Origin: JANQPA01 sp964628385
GTDB lineage: Bacteria > Bacteroidota > Bacteroidia > Chitinophagales > Saprospiraceae
DNA: 45,145 nucleotides
NCBI GenBank assembly: GCA_964628385.1
Contig: CAZVOD010000033.1
Coordinates: 1-45,145 of the forward strand
Direction: 5' to 3'
Each line of letters opens with the position of its first letter. The first letter of the stretch is position 1. Made by a program: the position numbers and the translations under genes. This document shows, one piece after another, positions 16,074 to 30,300 of the stretch. The notes beneath the pieces were generated by a model that saw nothing but the letters and a program-made list of their open reading frames with translations, was not told where the DNA came from and searched no databases.

Positions 16074-17171
16074 TTATACATTAAAGCGGAAGTGCATAAT
16101 ATCACCGTCTAGTACAACATATTCTTTGCCTTCTACGGCCATTTTCCCGGCTTCTTTGACAGCCGCTTCGGAGCGTAAAGAGCAATAATCGTCGTATTTG
16201 ATCACTTCGGCCCGGATAAAGCCCTTTTCAAAGTCCGTATGGATAACTCCGGCAGCCTGAGGCGCTTTCATCCCTCTGGTAATGGTCCAGGCGCGAACTT
16301 CCTTTTCTCCGGCGGTAAAATAAGTTATCAGGTTTAAGAGCCTGTATGTAGACTGTATAAGCTTATTAACACCTGGCTGGTCAAGTTCCATATCTTCCAA
16401 AAATTCACGGCGCTCCTCAACACTCTCCAACTCTGCAATATCTGCTTCTATTCCGGCACTGATGAGTAAGATTTCTGCCCTTTCCTCTTTTATAGCTTCT
16501 TTAAATCGTTGTGTATGTTCATTCCCGGCGTGAACGGAAGCTTCATCTACATTGCAAACATACAAAATAGGCTTACTGGTCAATAGAGAAAGATCCCTGA
16601 ACAATAATTGTTGATCTTCTTCTACTGAAAAGGAACGAGCTGGATTTTCATTCTCCAGATGTTCTTTGAGGCGAGTGGTAAATTCTACATTTTTTGTAGC
16701 CTCCTTTTCTCCACTCTTCGCCATTTTTTTCAATTTTTCTAACCGCTTTTCAACGGTATCAAGGTCTTTGAGGATTAACTCTGTATCAATAATTTCTTTA
16801 TCGCGAACAGGATTCACGCTTCCGTCAACGTGCACCACATTATCATCTTCAAAACATCTAACTACATGAATAATGGCATCCACCTCTCTGATGTTAGCCA
16901 AAAACTGATTGCCGAGACCCTCACCCTGACTGGCACCCTTGATAAGCCCGGCAATATCTACGATCTCTACAGTAGTTGGAATTACCTTTTTTGGGTTGAC
17001 AATGGAAGCCAATTCGTCCAACCGGGCATCAGGCACAGTAATGATGCCAACATTGGGATCCTTGGTTGCAAAAGGATAGTTAGCCGCTAGTGCCTTTCCA
17101 GAAGTCAATGCATTGAACAGAGTAGACTTACCAACGTTGGGGAGTCCCACAATACCTGCCTGTAAAGCCAT
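16074..17171 (-). CDS. ychF: OLA1/YchF-type P-loop ATPase
   Basis: Ribosome-associated ATPase, 365 aa. G1 is GLPNVGKST at 9-17, G3 the DIAGLIKGASQGEGLGNQFL region, and G4 is NVDE rather than NKxD, which is the YchF signature for preferring ATP. A coiled-coil insertion lies in the middle. The C-terminal TGS domain (FTAGEKEVRAWTI to the final HFRFNV) is complete. I chose ATG at 17171, giving the family-standard length; the open frame extends 31 codons upstream to 17264 but that extension is unlike the family. Confidence 0.96.
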   Translation of the reverse strand: MALQAGIVGLPNVGKSTLFNALTSGKALAANYPFATKDPNVGIITVPDARLDELASIVNPKKVIPTTVEIVDIAGLIKGASQGEGLGNQFLANIREVDAIIHVVRCFEDDNVVHVDGSVNPVRDKEIIDTELILKDLDTVEKRLEKLKKMAKSGEKEATKNVEFTTRLKEHLENENPARSFSVEEDQQLLFRDLSLLTSKPILYVCNVDEASVHAGNEHTQRFKEAIKEERAEILLISAGIEADIAELESVEERREFLEDMELDQPGVNKLIQSTYRLLNLITYFTAGEKEVRAWTITRGMKAPQAAGVIHTDFEKGFIRAEVIKYDDYCSLRSEAAVKEAGKMAVEGKEYVVLDGDIMHFRFNV

Positions 17172-17419
17172 ATATCTGATAGTTTTAATGAATAAAGTCC
17201 GCTTCGGATTGAAGCGCCGCAAATATAGGAAAGAAAAGTCAGCGCTAAAATTCTGAGGTCCCATAATTTGACCTTTTACAACTACATATTTTACTTAGTA
17301 TGAAATGAACGTTAAGTGTGGCCAGCGTGGAACTTTTTCTTAGCGAAAATTCGTTCTAAGACAAAATCCATCCACGCTCTAAAAATGTTTTGTAAAATTG
17401 AAGTGAAATAGACCTGTTT

Positions 17420-18013
17420 ATGAACTACTTAGCTCATGTATTTTTATCCTTTGAAGATGAGGAACTACTCATCGGTAACTTTATTGCTGATATGATCAGT
17501 AACCAGGAGGTGGCTAAGTATTCAGAAGGTATAAAAAGAGGGATTTACCTACACAGAAAAATAGACGAGTATACCGACCAACATCCGGAAGTCTTAAAAG
17601 GAGTTCGTCGCCTTTACAAGAATCATCGTAAATATGCTCCGGTTGTTATTGACGTTTATTACGACTATCTGCTGGGGAATTCCTGGAATGCTTATTCCCC
17701 AAGATCTCTGGATCTCTTTACTCACGATGTGTATTCAATACTGGCTGATCATCTTTCCATCCTTCCCACCCATTTGCAGCGCAATCTTCCGATGATGATT
17801 GAAGATAACTGGTTGTATGAGTATAAAAATGTCAATGGATTACAGCGTGCCTTTTGCAGTATGCAAAAAAGAGCAAGTCGGCCCGAATGGCTTGACGGAG
17901 CTTTGGAATCACTCATCATTAACCAAGCTCAGCTGGAATTAGAATTTCAGGCCTTTTTTCCTGATATCATTCAGTTTGTGAAAAATGAAATTGCTCACCG
18001 TGCACAAGTGTAA
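17420..18013 (+). CDS. acpH: Acyl carrier protein phosphodiesterase-like (AcpH/DUF479)
   Basis: A 197-aa helical protein with the AcpH signature MNYLAHVFLSFEDEELLIGNFIADMI, followed by GIYLHRKIDEYTDQHP and APVVIDVYYDYLLGNSW. The family, a divergent HD-like fold, removes the 4'-phosphopantetheine arm from acyl carrier protein in E. coli. The family His/Asp residues (LHRKID, DVYYD) are intact. It is divergent from ychF. No fatty-acid genes are adjacent. Confidence 0.9.
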   Translation: MNYLAHVFLSFEDEELLIGNFIADMISNQEVAKYSEGIKRGIYLHRKIDEYTDQHPEVLKGVRRLYKNHRKYAPVVIDVYYDYLLGNSWNAYSPRSLDLFTHDVYSILADHLSILPTHLQRNLPMMIEDNWLYEYKNVNGLQRAFCSMQKRASRPEWLDGALESLIINQAQLELEFQAFFPDIIQFVKNEIAHRAQV

Positions 18014-18380
18014 TGTTTTACATATAAACAAAAGTTCTTCCCTTTAATCTTCTTTTTCGGTAAAACGTTAAAGTCACAGCTATTAAATAAAAAATGATTT
18101 TTTTTACCTATTCCGAAAATATTTGGTATAATTGCATCAAGAACGCATCTATCAAATCTAAAGGAATAGAAAGTTGTTTTTTTTAGCAGGCTTGATATCG
18201 AATATTTTTACCTACTCTTTATAACTTAATTTCCCCTTACAATAATGTCACTTGTTGACTGCTGTCGACAGATTGACTTTCAATTTGCTAAAGACAAAAA
18301 GTAGCTGTAAAGGCTATTTACAAGCAAAAGTAAAATAGACGACCGAAAGTTTTTGAATTATTAACAAATCATAATATCTC
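18014..18380. other. 367-nt AT-rich leader upstream of giant gene
   Basis: No ORF of substance. The stretch has several T-runs and a 10-bp palindrome CTGTCGACAG at 18262-18271, flanked by TTGAC on both sides. I found no exact TAnnTTTG box. It presumably holds the promoter and leader of the giant gene, but I cannot place them. Confidence 0.5.
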
Positions 18381-21300
18381 ATGTTAAGCTCTACCCAAAC
18401 TCAGATGGTAGTGTTCGTCCTATATATATTTGTAATCTTTGGTTGCAATAAAATAGAAAGGAACGACGACACCCAATTATCTTTTCTCGAATCCTCCGAG
18501 GATTTGATTGTGGCAAAAGCCAATAACTACAACCTACAATTTTCCGAAGATCAAATCTTCATAAAGGGACAAGGAAATGCTGATTGGACAATGGGCATTC
18601 AAAAGCCCGTAAAACCGAACAAAGAAGTTGACCCAACCGGTAGCATTACCGAGTTAACCTACCAGGATGCCTTCCCGGGCATCGATTTTCGATTTTATAA
18701 TAAAGGCAATAAGAATGCAGGCTACGACTTGATTGTTGTACCTGATGCTGCTGTGGAAGCCATCAAAATTCCTTTAGAAAATGAGAGGAACAGTGATCTG
18801 CGCCCCTTCATTGATGAGAATGGGGAGTTGGTACTTCCTACTCAGGAAGGTGAGATCAGGCACACAGCTCCGGTTGCCTACCAAGAAATCGATGGCCAAA
18901 GAACAAGTGTGGATAGTAAATTTACTTTGAAAGATCAAACGCTTGGATTTGAATTGTCAAAGTACGATAGAAATTACCCAGTGGTAATTGATCCTATGAT
19001 TTATGATCCGGCAGCTTTCATGCCAACGGTACAATTAACTATTTTTCAGTCAGTATCTCCAACCAATCCGGCTACCGGTACTACAATCACTTATACTATA
19101 TCGTATAGTGCCATTTCATCGGTTGATAATCCTGACAATCCAAAGATCATATTTCCACTCCCTCTGGCGGAGGGCGTAATTGCTTCTGCACTAGGTACAG
19201 ACGTAGTAGCTACCCAAACACTTCCAAATGGAACTTTTGAGGTAACACTCGGTGAATCTTTTCTTTCGGGAAGTACCAGAACAGTAGCCATAGAATTAAT
19301 TATTCCGCCTAATACGATTTGTGATGGTACAGAGCTGGATTTATCAGCTAGTATTTCGGCTGATAATGCAGAAACAGTTAACGCGAATTCGACGGAAATC
19401 ACTGTTTCAGATATTCCTCCGGTTTGGAGTTTACAGATCAACCAGGTGGAATTAGGCCTACCTGGGACTTCAAATGCAAAATTTGAAGTGGAGCTAATCC
19501 CGATAACCTCAGGAGTAGATAATTTAAGTAATGTTGAAATTACTATTGATCTACCAACAGATATGGGTATTTCTTATCCAAATATTTGTTCAGGATGCAC
19601 AGTTTCAGGAAATGAGTTAACTTTTTCAGCAAGTGAGTATACTGCAGGAGACAAGTTTTCCTTTGAGCTGGCCTTTGATGCCGGCTTTTCTGATATGTAT
19701 ACCGTCATTGGTGCTTTCAGCTCTCAATACGGGCCGGCAAGCGAGCTTTGCGGTGACAATATCTCAAATTCGTTTTCTGGGGATTTCGATTTCATACCTG
19801 ACCTGGAAGTTGTTTGTGTAGATATGAATGGGCAAAGCCCGACTCTAAGTAACTATATTATTGGAGAGGATGGAGTACTTACCTTCAAATTCCAAAATAA
19901 TAGCAATATCAATCTATCTGATTTGACGGCTACACTGGAAATACCAAGTGAAATAAGAGTAACAGAAATTCCGGCCATTAGCTTTCCTCCTGCGTTCGGA
20001 AATGTATCGTACACTATTAATTATACTACCTTCGATGGTAATTCAGGGACTTTTCCATCTTCCTCCAGTTTCAATACAACAACTGGTAATACAGTGCAGG
20101 CTATTCCTGGTCTTGACAGTGATGAAGGATTGGCTACTGTAACGTTTATTTTTGATGGGACTATCGCACCGGGTTTTATGCCCAGCGGTAACATAGCTTT
20201 CGATTACATTGTACAGGAAAATGATCTGTCAACAGGAAACCCTGTGGATGGTGCTAACCCCAGAATAGATGGGTCAGAAAGCTGCCTTGTATGTTCTGAA
20301 GATAACAATACAAATTTTACTTGTATTACCGCTTCTCTTGATTTAGAAGGAAATAGCGACGATTTCCCGGATTTAAGTCCAGTTACTGGTGGATGTTCAA
20401 CGTCTAATGTTGCCAGAACACCGGTCGAAGGTCCTACAGGCCTGATAAAGACTGTTGATGGTGATCTTACCTATTTTCCCGGTCAGACGGCTACTTTCTT
20501 ACTGAATTTTCAGGTTTGTGGTGATGATCCATTGACTACGGCTGTCATCACGGATGATCTACCAGAGGGTTTTAAATTTGATGCTAGTTCTGTAATCCTA
20601 AGCAATTTTCCGGCAGCTGCTTCCGCTGTGCCTAGCGTAACGGGAGATGCTGCTCAGGGAGCGGGTGGTCAGACGCTCGAGTGGACCTTTGGCAATCTTC
20701 CTGCCGATAGTGACTGTAATGAGGTTTATACAATCGAATATACAGCAACTGTTATTGAGCGTGCTACTGCTGCTGATAATCTTTCCAACTGCTTCAGACT
20801 CGATGGTCAAATTGATGGAGAAGGTATCTTTACTTGTAGCTCCGAAGAACTGGAAGCTTGCGTAGATAATTTGAGGATTCCAGCAGTAGGTCCAAGGCCA
20901 GTAAGAAAGACGGTAGATAGAAGGGTGAAATTCCCGGGTGAAGAAGTAACCTTTGAGCTGGTATGGAGAATTGACGGTCTTGAAACAATTACCACCATGG
21001 AAGTAGCAGATATGCTCCCTCCTGAGTTGGAATTTATAACGGGTTCTGTGGAGTTTAGTGATAATTTATTTGAAAATGGTGATGGTACAGGAACGCCGCT
21101 TGGTACATTTGGGCAAGATGCAATGAATCCTCAGTTACTGTCTGGTACCTTTAACGGCCTGGAAGGAGCTGATCCAACAAGTTTGGATTTTGTCATTACC
21201 TTCAAGGCAAGAGTAAGGACAGATGTAACGGTAACGGATTTGCCAAAAGATATAGAAAATTGCTTTACCATCAATAATGTAGAAGGTGACAATGTCCGGG

Positions 21301-24300
21301 CTGATTACCCACTGGAAAGATGCGTAGATTTAGAACTTCGTCCTCCCGGAATCATTGCTTTACAAAAAGCAGATTTAAATAGTAGCCAGTTGCTTCCAAA
21401 GGATGAATTTCAATATAGAATTAGGTTTAGAGTAGCAGGGCCTTATGCCTTACAAAATGTAGTACTACAGGATCAATTACCGGAAGATATTGAATTTCTT
21501 GGTGTAGCTTCTTACTCTAATAATATTCCAGCAGCGACAGACCCATTGACGGTTACTGAAAATATGGGTATTACTACCCTGGTTTGGAACTTTGCCGATC
21601 TTCCCGGAGCTTCGGGTAGTAGTGTTAATACTGGTTTTTACACTATTGTGCTGAATGTACGTGTACGTCCGGGTACTCCCGTTGGAGATATCCAGAATTG
21701 TGCGTTAATTCAGGATGGGGATATGGCAATAAAGGTAGATATAGCTGGGACAGATTTTGATATCAGTGATTTTATATCCGACGAGACTTTTTCTGTAGAA
21801 AACTGTACAACAGTAAATATCAAAAAAGCGGCAAGCGCTGATTCTAGGAAAGCCGTAAAAGGAGAATGTGATGAAGAGTTTCTATTCAGAGATCCGGAAG
21901 TGGAAGATAGTGGTATTGGTTCTACCTTCTCGGGTGGGGCATTTACTTACCGAATCGAAATCATCAACTCCGGTAACGTAACTTTGAATGATATGGTCGT
22001 AGCAGATATTCTTCCTTATCTGGATGATGACGGAGTACTGGCACTTCAGGAAAGAGAATCACAGTGGCAGCCTGTATTTGCAGGTGAACTAATGCCCCTG
22101 ATCGCTACCGAATCTGGTCGCTCACCAGCTACGCTAAAGGATGCTTTCTATTCTTTTGAGACAGACCCCTGTCCTAACTTCTTTTTTGATGATGATGATG
22201 ATCCACTAACTGCGCCAGGTTGTACTGGGCCTACTTTTTATAATGCTTCGGCTGCCAGCCCAGCCTTTACCGATGTGTTACCAGAAGTAAGGACACAAAT
22301 CAGAACATTAAGGGTAGATTTTGACCAGCCACTTGAGCCTAGAGATACCTTTATCATTTTCATTGAAATGCAGGCACCTATTGGTACCACTGCAGCAGAT
22401 GGAATTGCGTGGAATAATTTCGCCTTCCAGGCCGATCCTGAATCAGATGGCTTATTCCTTCCGGCTGCCGAACCGATAAAAGTAGGTATTAAAGTCAAAG
22501 ACAATCCAGAAAATAAAGCTAGCCTGGGGAATTTTGTGTGGTTAGACGAAAACGGAAACAGTCTTCAGGACCCGGGAGAAGAAGGAGTTAATGAAGTACG
22601 AGTAAGGTTATTTGAAAAAATAGGTGTTAAAGATACCGACCCAGGAAATGACGCTACTGATCCTGATGTCTTAGTAGGAACCCGATTTACGGCCAATGAT
22701 GTAATGGGAGAGCCTGGTTATTATTTGTTTTCAGACCTGGAACCGGGCGTTGAGTACTACGTAGTCTTTGATGTTTTCCCACCAAATGTAGAAATCGTTA
22801 CCCCGAATGTGGGTATTAATGATGCTATAGATAGTGATGGCAACATGATGGGGATGACTGATATATATGTATTAGTTGCCGGAGAGGAAAATCTTACAGT
22901 AGACTTAGGGTTAGATCCTAAGCCGAATTGTGGGTTTACAGACCCTCAGGTAAGGGTAGTATGTATTACAAATGACCCAACCGATCCAACAGATGATCAG
23001 TATCGGGTTTTTGTAAGGCTGGATGAACAAGGAACAACAGATGTGGGGGATACTTACTTCGTGATTACCAGACAGGAAGGATCACCTATTGATGTTCTTG
23101 ATAATGATTTGGGTATTGAATACGGCGTAGAGGTTGAACTTACAGCCACAGGTAGTGGTCCGTATAATGTTCTTAGAGCGGACGGATCGCTCAATAATCT
23201 GAGTTTGGATTTCCAGGCAGAAACTCAACGACTTTGTTCTATTGATGATTTGATAGTAATGCCTCCGGCAACCTTAAGTTTAACCAATGTTAACCTGACA
23301 GATTGTATCCTCGACGAAGTTGATGGAGAAATCAAATATGATCTTACGGTAAGTTTGAATGTAGGGATAGGAATGGTACCTAACAATTCCGAGGTATTAG
23401 TTGAAATAATAGACAATGGATCGACTGTTGCGGCAATGCCTTTTTCAGTTACTTCCGGTGGTTCACGAAATGTAACCTTTGAAGGCCTGATATGTAATGG
23501 TGAAAATGATTTGACGGTTACGGCCACTTTTATAGACGCCGTTACCGGAGAGCCAATCGACGAAGCTTGTGCTGCGGAGAGCCTACCTTACGATGAGCCT
23601 TGTTATATTGATATTGATGTGGAGCAACTCGAGATAACAGATAATTGCAGAGATAATGGTACATATGATATAACAGTAAGGGGAACAATCTTTAACCAGG
23701 GTGAAATTACAGTAACCATCGATGATGAAGAATTAAATCTTACCGATGGTTCATTATTGACTCCCGGAAATACTGAAGGAGAAGATCAAATTATTTTCAC
23801 CCAAACAGGAATCGAGTGTGATGGTAGACCTCATACGATTACGGTAAGAACGGAAGAAGGTTGTGAAGATGCTATTGATTTTGAGGGTCCCAGAGATAGA
23901 GATTACGGTGATTTACCTGAGTCAGTACTGGAAGGGGTGAGTTATCAATTCAATACAACAAACAATAATAACGGTGCTTATCATTCCATCTTTAATGATA
24001 TTTTCTTAGGAGACTGTGTTGATTCAGAAATTGATGGAGCACCGGATTTTGATGCTGGTCAGGATGATGATGGTGACGACAATATGAACTTTAATAATCC
24101 TGATGAATCGGCATTTGCTGAATGTGACGAAGACGATGAAGATGGTATTCGATTGCTGACGCCAATGGTAGCCGGGAATGAAGCCTGTATTGAGGTAGTA
24201 GCTACTGTTCCTGACGGTGGAGCCAATTTAAATGCCTGGATCGACTTTAATGGCAATGGACAATTCAATCCATCTTTTGAAGCTATTGAATTTACCAGTC

Positions 24301-27300
24301 GTACCAATAGCAGCAATATGACAACCGCTGTCAATTCTTTAAATGGTGAAATTCCTGAATCAGGAACATATATCTTCTGTTTTGATGTTCCCACATTAAC
24401 AGAAATAGGAGGTCCATTATTCCCTGATTTGAGAACACATTTGCGCTTCCGCTTGAGTTCTCAGGGAGGTTTATCCTTTAACGGTCCGGCAAACGACGGG
24501 GAAATAGAGGACTACTTCACTGAGTTTGCCAAGTTGGGAGACTTTGTTTTCCTCGATGTGAATAAAAATGGTTTACAAGAAGTAGTAGAGGAAGGCATTC
24601 CTGGAGTAGAAGTGACATTAACCAGAGTTGCTGATGATCTCAAATTTACGACTACTACAGATGCTAGTGGTATGTATATGTTTAGTGGTCTAACACCTGG
24701 TGAGGAGTATAAAGTAACCTTTGAAAAACCAGAAGGCTTTACTCCTACCACTGCCGAGACGGGTATTGGAGATGGAGACGCAGATAATGATAGCGATGCC
24801 GATCCAAACAATGGAATGACTGGGACTATCGTACTGGAAGAAGGAGCGTTTAATCAGGATGTTGATGCCGGATTCTTCCGCTTTGACTTTGGTGATTTAC
24901 CAGATGATTATCTTACTACGGAGCAGGAAGGAGGTCCACGTCACGCCATTCGAATTAATCAGGAGTTATTCCTGGGAGATGGCGTAGACAGTGAGTTAGA
25001 CGGCACACCTGATGCGGATGCACTTGGTGATGACAATAGTGGTGATGATGAAGATGGGGTAGACATTCCCAATATGCTGTTTGATGGTCAGCAAGTCACT
25101 TTTACCGTAGAGGCTACCAATAATTCTGGTAGAGATGCCTTTGTATTTGCCTTCTTTGATTACAACGGTGATTTTGAATTTGAGGACGATGAAATTCAAT
25201 TCAAGGCGCTCACCAATGGCTCTGAAGATGCGCCGCTGGTGTTTACATTTGATATTCCTGCCGGGTCGGATACTGATAAGCCAGTGGGAGTACGCTTCAG
25301 AATCGGTACAGATCGCAATGAAGTAGAATTGGCTAATGGTAATGCTTCAGATGGTGAGGTAGAGGATTATTTGGTAGAGATTAAAGCAGTAGACTACGGT
25401 GATTTACCTGATCTGGCCGAAGGCTCCGCCACAGGAGATTATGAAACACTACTGGATAATGGTGGTGCAGCCCATGGTATACCAAGTACTCCAAATTTAT
25501 TTATCGGAAATTTGATCGATGGAGAAACTGGCACACTACAAAATACGGATGCCGATGCGGATGATAATGATAATACCCTGGATGAAGACGGAGTTACCTT
25601 CCCAGATATTATTCTATCCGATACAAAAATAAACATCGATGTAGTAGTTACTGATAACATTGGTGGAAGTCCGTCTCCAACCTTAGTTGCCTATATCGAC
25701 TGGAACCAAAATGGTGTATTTGAAATGGGCAATGAAATCGTTTCCCAAACAATTGACAATGGTTCTGATACTTACACTTTAATGTTCATGGTGCCTGCTG
25801 ATGCGGCGGAAAATGTTGACCTCGGTGCAAGGTTCAGATTGGTAGAAGATTTGGATGAACTCAATGCAATTGAAGCTAGCGAAGGTTTGGGTAATGGGTT
25901 TGTGATGAATGGAGAAGTAGAGGACTATATTATTCAGGTCAATTCCTTTGATTTGGGAGATGCCGGAGAGAACTTCCCGACGACTATTGCTGAGGATGGG
26001 GCCAGACACGTCGTTCCATCCGAGCCAAAGGTATTCCTAGGAGAAACTGTTGATGTTGATGTAGATGGTCAACCAGATGATGATGCAGAAGGAGATGATA
26101 ACATGGGAGACCCCGATGATGAAGACGGTATTGAGTTTGTTGATATGGAAGGAAATGAAACCATGTTAATTACTTGTGAGCCAACTACAATTCAGATAAC
26201 CGGTAATTTGCCGGATGGCGAAACAGGTTTTCTCAATGCCTGGATTGATTACGAAGACGATGGTGACTGGGAAGATGCCGATGAGCAAATAGCACTTAAT
26301 GTAGAAATTAATGGAACAACAGCTGCCTTTAACGGTAATTCATTCACTTATTTCTACACCTTTGATGTGCCCTGTGATGCTACGGTTACTGAAAAAACAT
26401 TCTTACGTTTTAGATTCAGTACAGAGCAAGATCTTGGAGTAACTGGTATGGCTATGGATGGTGAAGTAGAAGATTATGTTAGAGAGGTCAAAGGATTAGA
26501 TTTTGGTGATTTACCAGAAGACGATACCAATTATCCCACTACCAGAAATAATAACGGTGCAAGACACGTAGTTCCTGTTGATCCGCAATTATTCCTTGGA
26601 GAAGATGTGGATACTGATCAAATGGGTGCTCCCACCGAAATGGCTGATGGAGATGATAACGAAGGAAGTGACGAAGACGGTATAGAATTTATTACGCCTC
26701 TGGTTCCGGGCTTTGAAGCCTGCATCAGAGTCGATGCCGTGAACAACCTCGGTGAAGATGCTAAGCTGTTTGCCTATGCTGATTTTGATGGTGATGGTAA
26801 CCTGGAAGCTATCGAATTCTTGGAAGTTGCTGGCGTAGACGCAAATGGTAATCCTATCATTCCCGCTGGTGGTCTTCAGGATGCAGATTTTTGCTTTATC
26901 GTACCTGAATATGACGCTGCTGCCAACGGTATGACTTATTTCAGATTCCGTTTAAGTACAGATGAAGAGGCTGCTTCCTCGGAGGAAGGTCTGGCTATGG
27001 ACGGTGAAGTAGAAGATTACAAGAGGCAATCTGGTAAAGTAGGTAATGTCGTTTGGTTTGATAGAGATAATGATGGAGTACAGGATACGGATGAGGCCAG
27101 CTATGGTATTGAGGGTGTAATGCTTGAATTGACTTTCACTGACATCAACGGAGAGGAAAGGACATTCACCACTACCACTGATGAAAATGGTGAATATTAT
27201 TTCTGCGGCCTGATCCCTGGAGAATACGAACTCACGGTAATGAACCCTGATATGTTCACTCCAACGGCGTTTAATATTAATGAAGCATTAGAAGAAGACA

Positions 27301-30300
27301 GAGATAGTGACGGTATACCATTCGAAAATGGAGAAGAAAAAGTAAGTACAGTATTTGAAATTCTTGATCCAGCGGATCAGCCTACCAACGAAGAAGGAAT
27401 AGAAGATCAAAATCTGGTCGACAATGTCCTGACTAACATCGTTGATGGCTTCCCGGATAATCAGGTAAATCAGCAATTTGACTTTGGGTACATTGGAGCT
27501 GATTACGGCGATGCTGGTGAAAACTTCCCGACAGAATTTGAGGATGATGGTGCTCGCCACCTGAAGCTACCCGGCCGTCCGACTCTTTCACTGGGCGAAA
27601 TGCCTGATCTGGAAACAGAGGGGCAGCCAGATGATGAGGCAGAAGGAGATGACAGTACGGAAGACCCAGATGATGAGGATGGCATTGAGTTTGTTGATGC
27701 ACAAGGCAACCCAACTATGCTGATTGCTTGTGAACAAACCCAAATTCAGGTAACTACCAATTTGTCAGCAGAAGTAACGGAGGCTTACTTACAGGCCTGG
27801 ATTGACTTCAATGATGATGGCGACTGGGAAGATGCTGGCGAAAAAGTAGCTGATAATTTTGCCATTACTGAGTCTGGAACGGTATTCCTGACAGTAGACG
27901 TTCCCTGTGATGCTGTAGTAACGGATAAGACCTTCCTGAGATTCAGATTGAGTACTGAAGATAATCTGGGCTTCACAGGAGAAGCTATAGATGGAGAGGT
28001 AGAAGATTATGTACAAGAAATTAAAGGTTTGGACTTTGGTGATCTGGCGATGACGGATGACACACAAACTCAGTTGCCTGATGGCGCACGTCACGTTATA
28101 CCATTTGAGCCGGAATTATTCCTGGGTAGCCAGGTTGACACAGAACAAAACGGCAATGCATCACCAATGGCCATGGGCGATGATGAAGATGGTGTTGATG
28201 ATGAAGATGGTATAGAGTTTATCACACCTTTGGTAAAAGATGAGCAAGCCTGTATCAGAGTCGATGCAGTGAACAACCTTGGAGAAGATGCTACGCTATA
28301 TGGTTTTGCTGACTTTGATGGAGATGGTGCATTAGAGCCGATTCCATTTACGGGAGGAAATCCTATCATAGAAAATGGTGGAGTAACGGATGTTGATTAT
28401 TGCTTTGTAGTTCCATCCAATTTCAATGATGAAGCCTCTAATGGACGTATTAATTTCCGCTTCAGGTTGAGTACTGACCCTGCTGCTGCCAGTCCATCCG
28501 ATTTAGCTATGGATGGAGAAGTAGAGGACTATCAGCGCAAACTAGCCAAGGTCGGTAATGTCGTTTGGTTTGATAGAGACTTTGATGGTATACAAGACAA
28601 CTCAGAAAGAGAATATGGTCTGGCTGATATTGATCTGCAGCTTTCCTTCACGGGAATTGATGGGGTTGAAAGGACCTATACGGCAACAACCGATGAAAAT
28701 GGAGAATACTATTTCTGCGGTTTGATAGAAGGAGATTATAGCATTATGCTTCAGAATCCTAATATGACCATTCCAACAATGCCAAATGCGGGTACGGAAG
28801 ATGATAAGGATTCAGATGGCGAGCCAGTTGTCGGAGAAGAAACTACTAAAACTATGGCCAACTTTACCATAGAAGATGTACTGGATAATCCTACCGATGA
28901 AGAAGGTATTGAAGATCAGGAGATAGTGAAAGGCTTTCCAACTAATGATGTCAATGGTTATGTAGATAATCAGGTGGATCAGACTATTGACTTCGGGTTT
29001 GTTTCTGCTGACTTTGGCGATTTACCCGAAACATACGGAACACTTCTAGCTGATAATGGCCCTCGCCATACGGTACCAAATGGTTTGGTTCCTGAAATTC
29101 CCGAATTGTTCCTGGGTGATGGCGTTGATATTGACCTGGATGGTCAAATTGATCCAATGAATATGAGTTTGGGAGATGATGAAAATGATGGTAATGATGA
29201 TGAAGATGGTGTAGAGTTGATCAAGCCATTGATTCCTGGTTTCGAATCTTGTGTAAGAGTCAAAACAACTATACCATCAGGTTCCATTGGTTACCTTAAT
29301 GCCTGGATTGACTTAAATGCCAATGGCGTTATGGATGATGGAGATCATGTAATCGATGATGAACTATTAGTAACGGGAGAAAATGTATTTACTGAAATAT
29401 GCTTCGATGTACCTGCCGATGCTGAATTTGTTGAAGGTCTGGCCTTTGCAAGATTCCGTCTAAGTACAGTTGGAGGCCTTTCTCCTGTAGGTGGAGCTCC
29501 GGATGGTGAAGTAGAAGATTACAAATTCCCACTTGGAAAACTCGGAAACCTAGTTTGGGAAGACTTTGACTTTGACGGTATTCAGGATGAAGAAGAGCCC
29601 GGTATCGAAGGCGTACAAGTAAGCCTGACCTGGGAAGGTACAGATGGAGTCATCGGTAATGATGATGATGAAACTTACCAGACGACAACCGATGAAAACG
29701 GTTTGTACTACTTCTGTGGCTTGATCAATGGGGATTATAAGATAAAAGTATTTTCACCCGAAGATATGACGCCGACGCGCTTCAATATTGGTGACGATGA
29801 TGATCGTGATAGTGATGGAATAATAACAGATATGGATCTGACCATGGTTATGACTGATATCATCAATGTAGCCAATGTGGAAGAGCTGATCACTGGAGAA
29901 GACGGCAATGAAGACCAGGGAATAGTCAATGGATTCCCGGATAATCAGGTAGATGAAACCTACGACTTTGGCTTTGCCGGTCTGGATTATGGTGACCTTC
30001 CTGAAGAAGAGCAGGGTGAGAATTTCTCCACCACCATGGAAAATAATGGTCCAATACATGTCATTCAGCCTTCACTTAGATTAGGCGTCTGTGTTGATGC
30101 GGAGCGCGATGGCAATCCCGATGATGATGCGGGACAGTTCGATGGTAAAGATGGAGATAATGACCTGGGAGATGATGGCACGCAAAGCGAATTTATCCGT
30201 CCAGAAGGTACAGAATGTACCGATGATGAAAACGGTATTGAATTTGTAACGCCACTGATCCCTGATAATGAGGCTTGTATAAGAGTAACTTATACAGCAC

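Noticed and set aside
17172..17264. 31-codon N-terminal extension of YchF
   Set aside because: The ATG at 17171 gives the standard MALQAGIVGLPNVGKS start and normal length; the extension is basic and unrelated.
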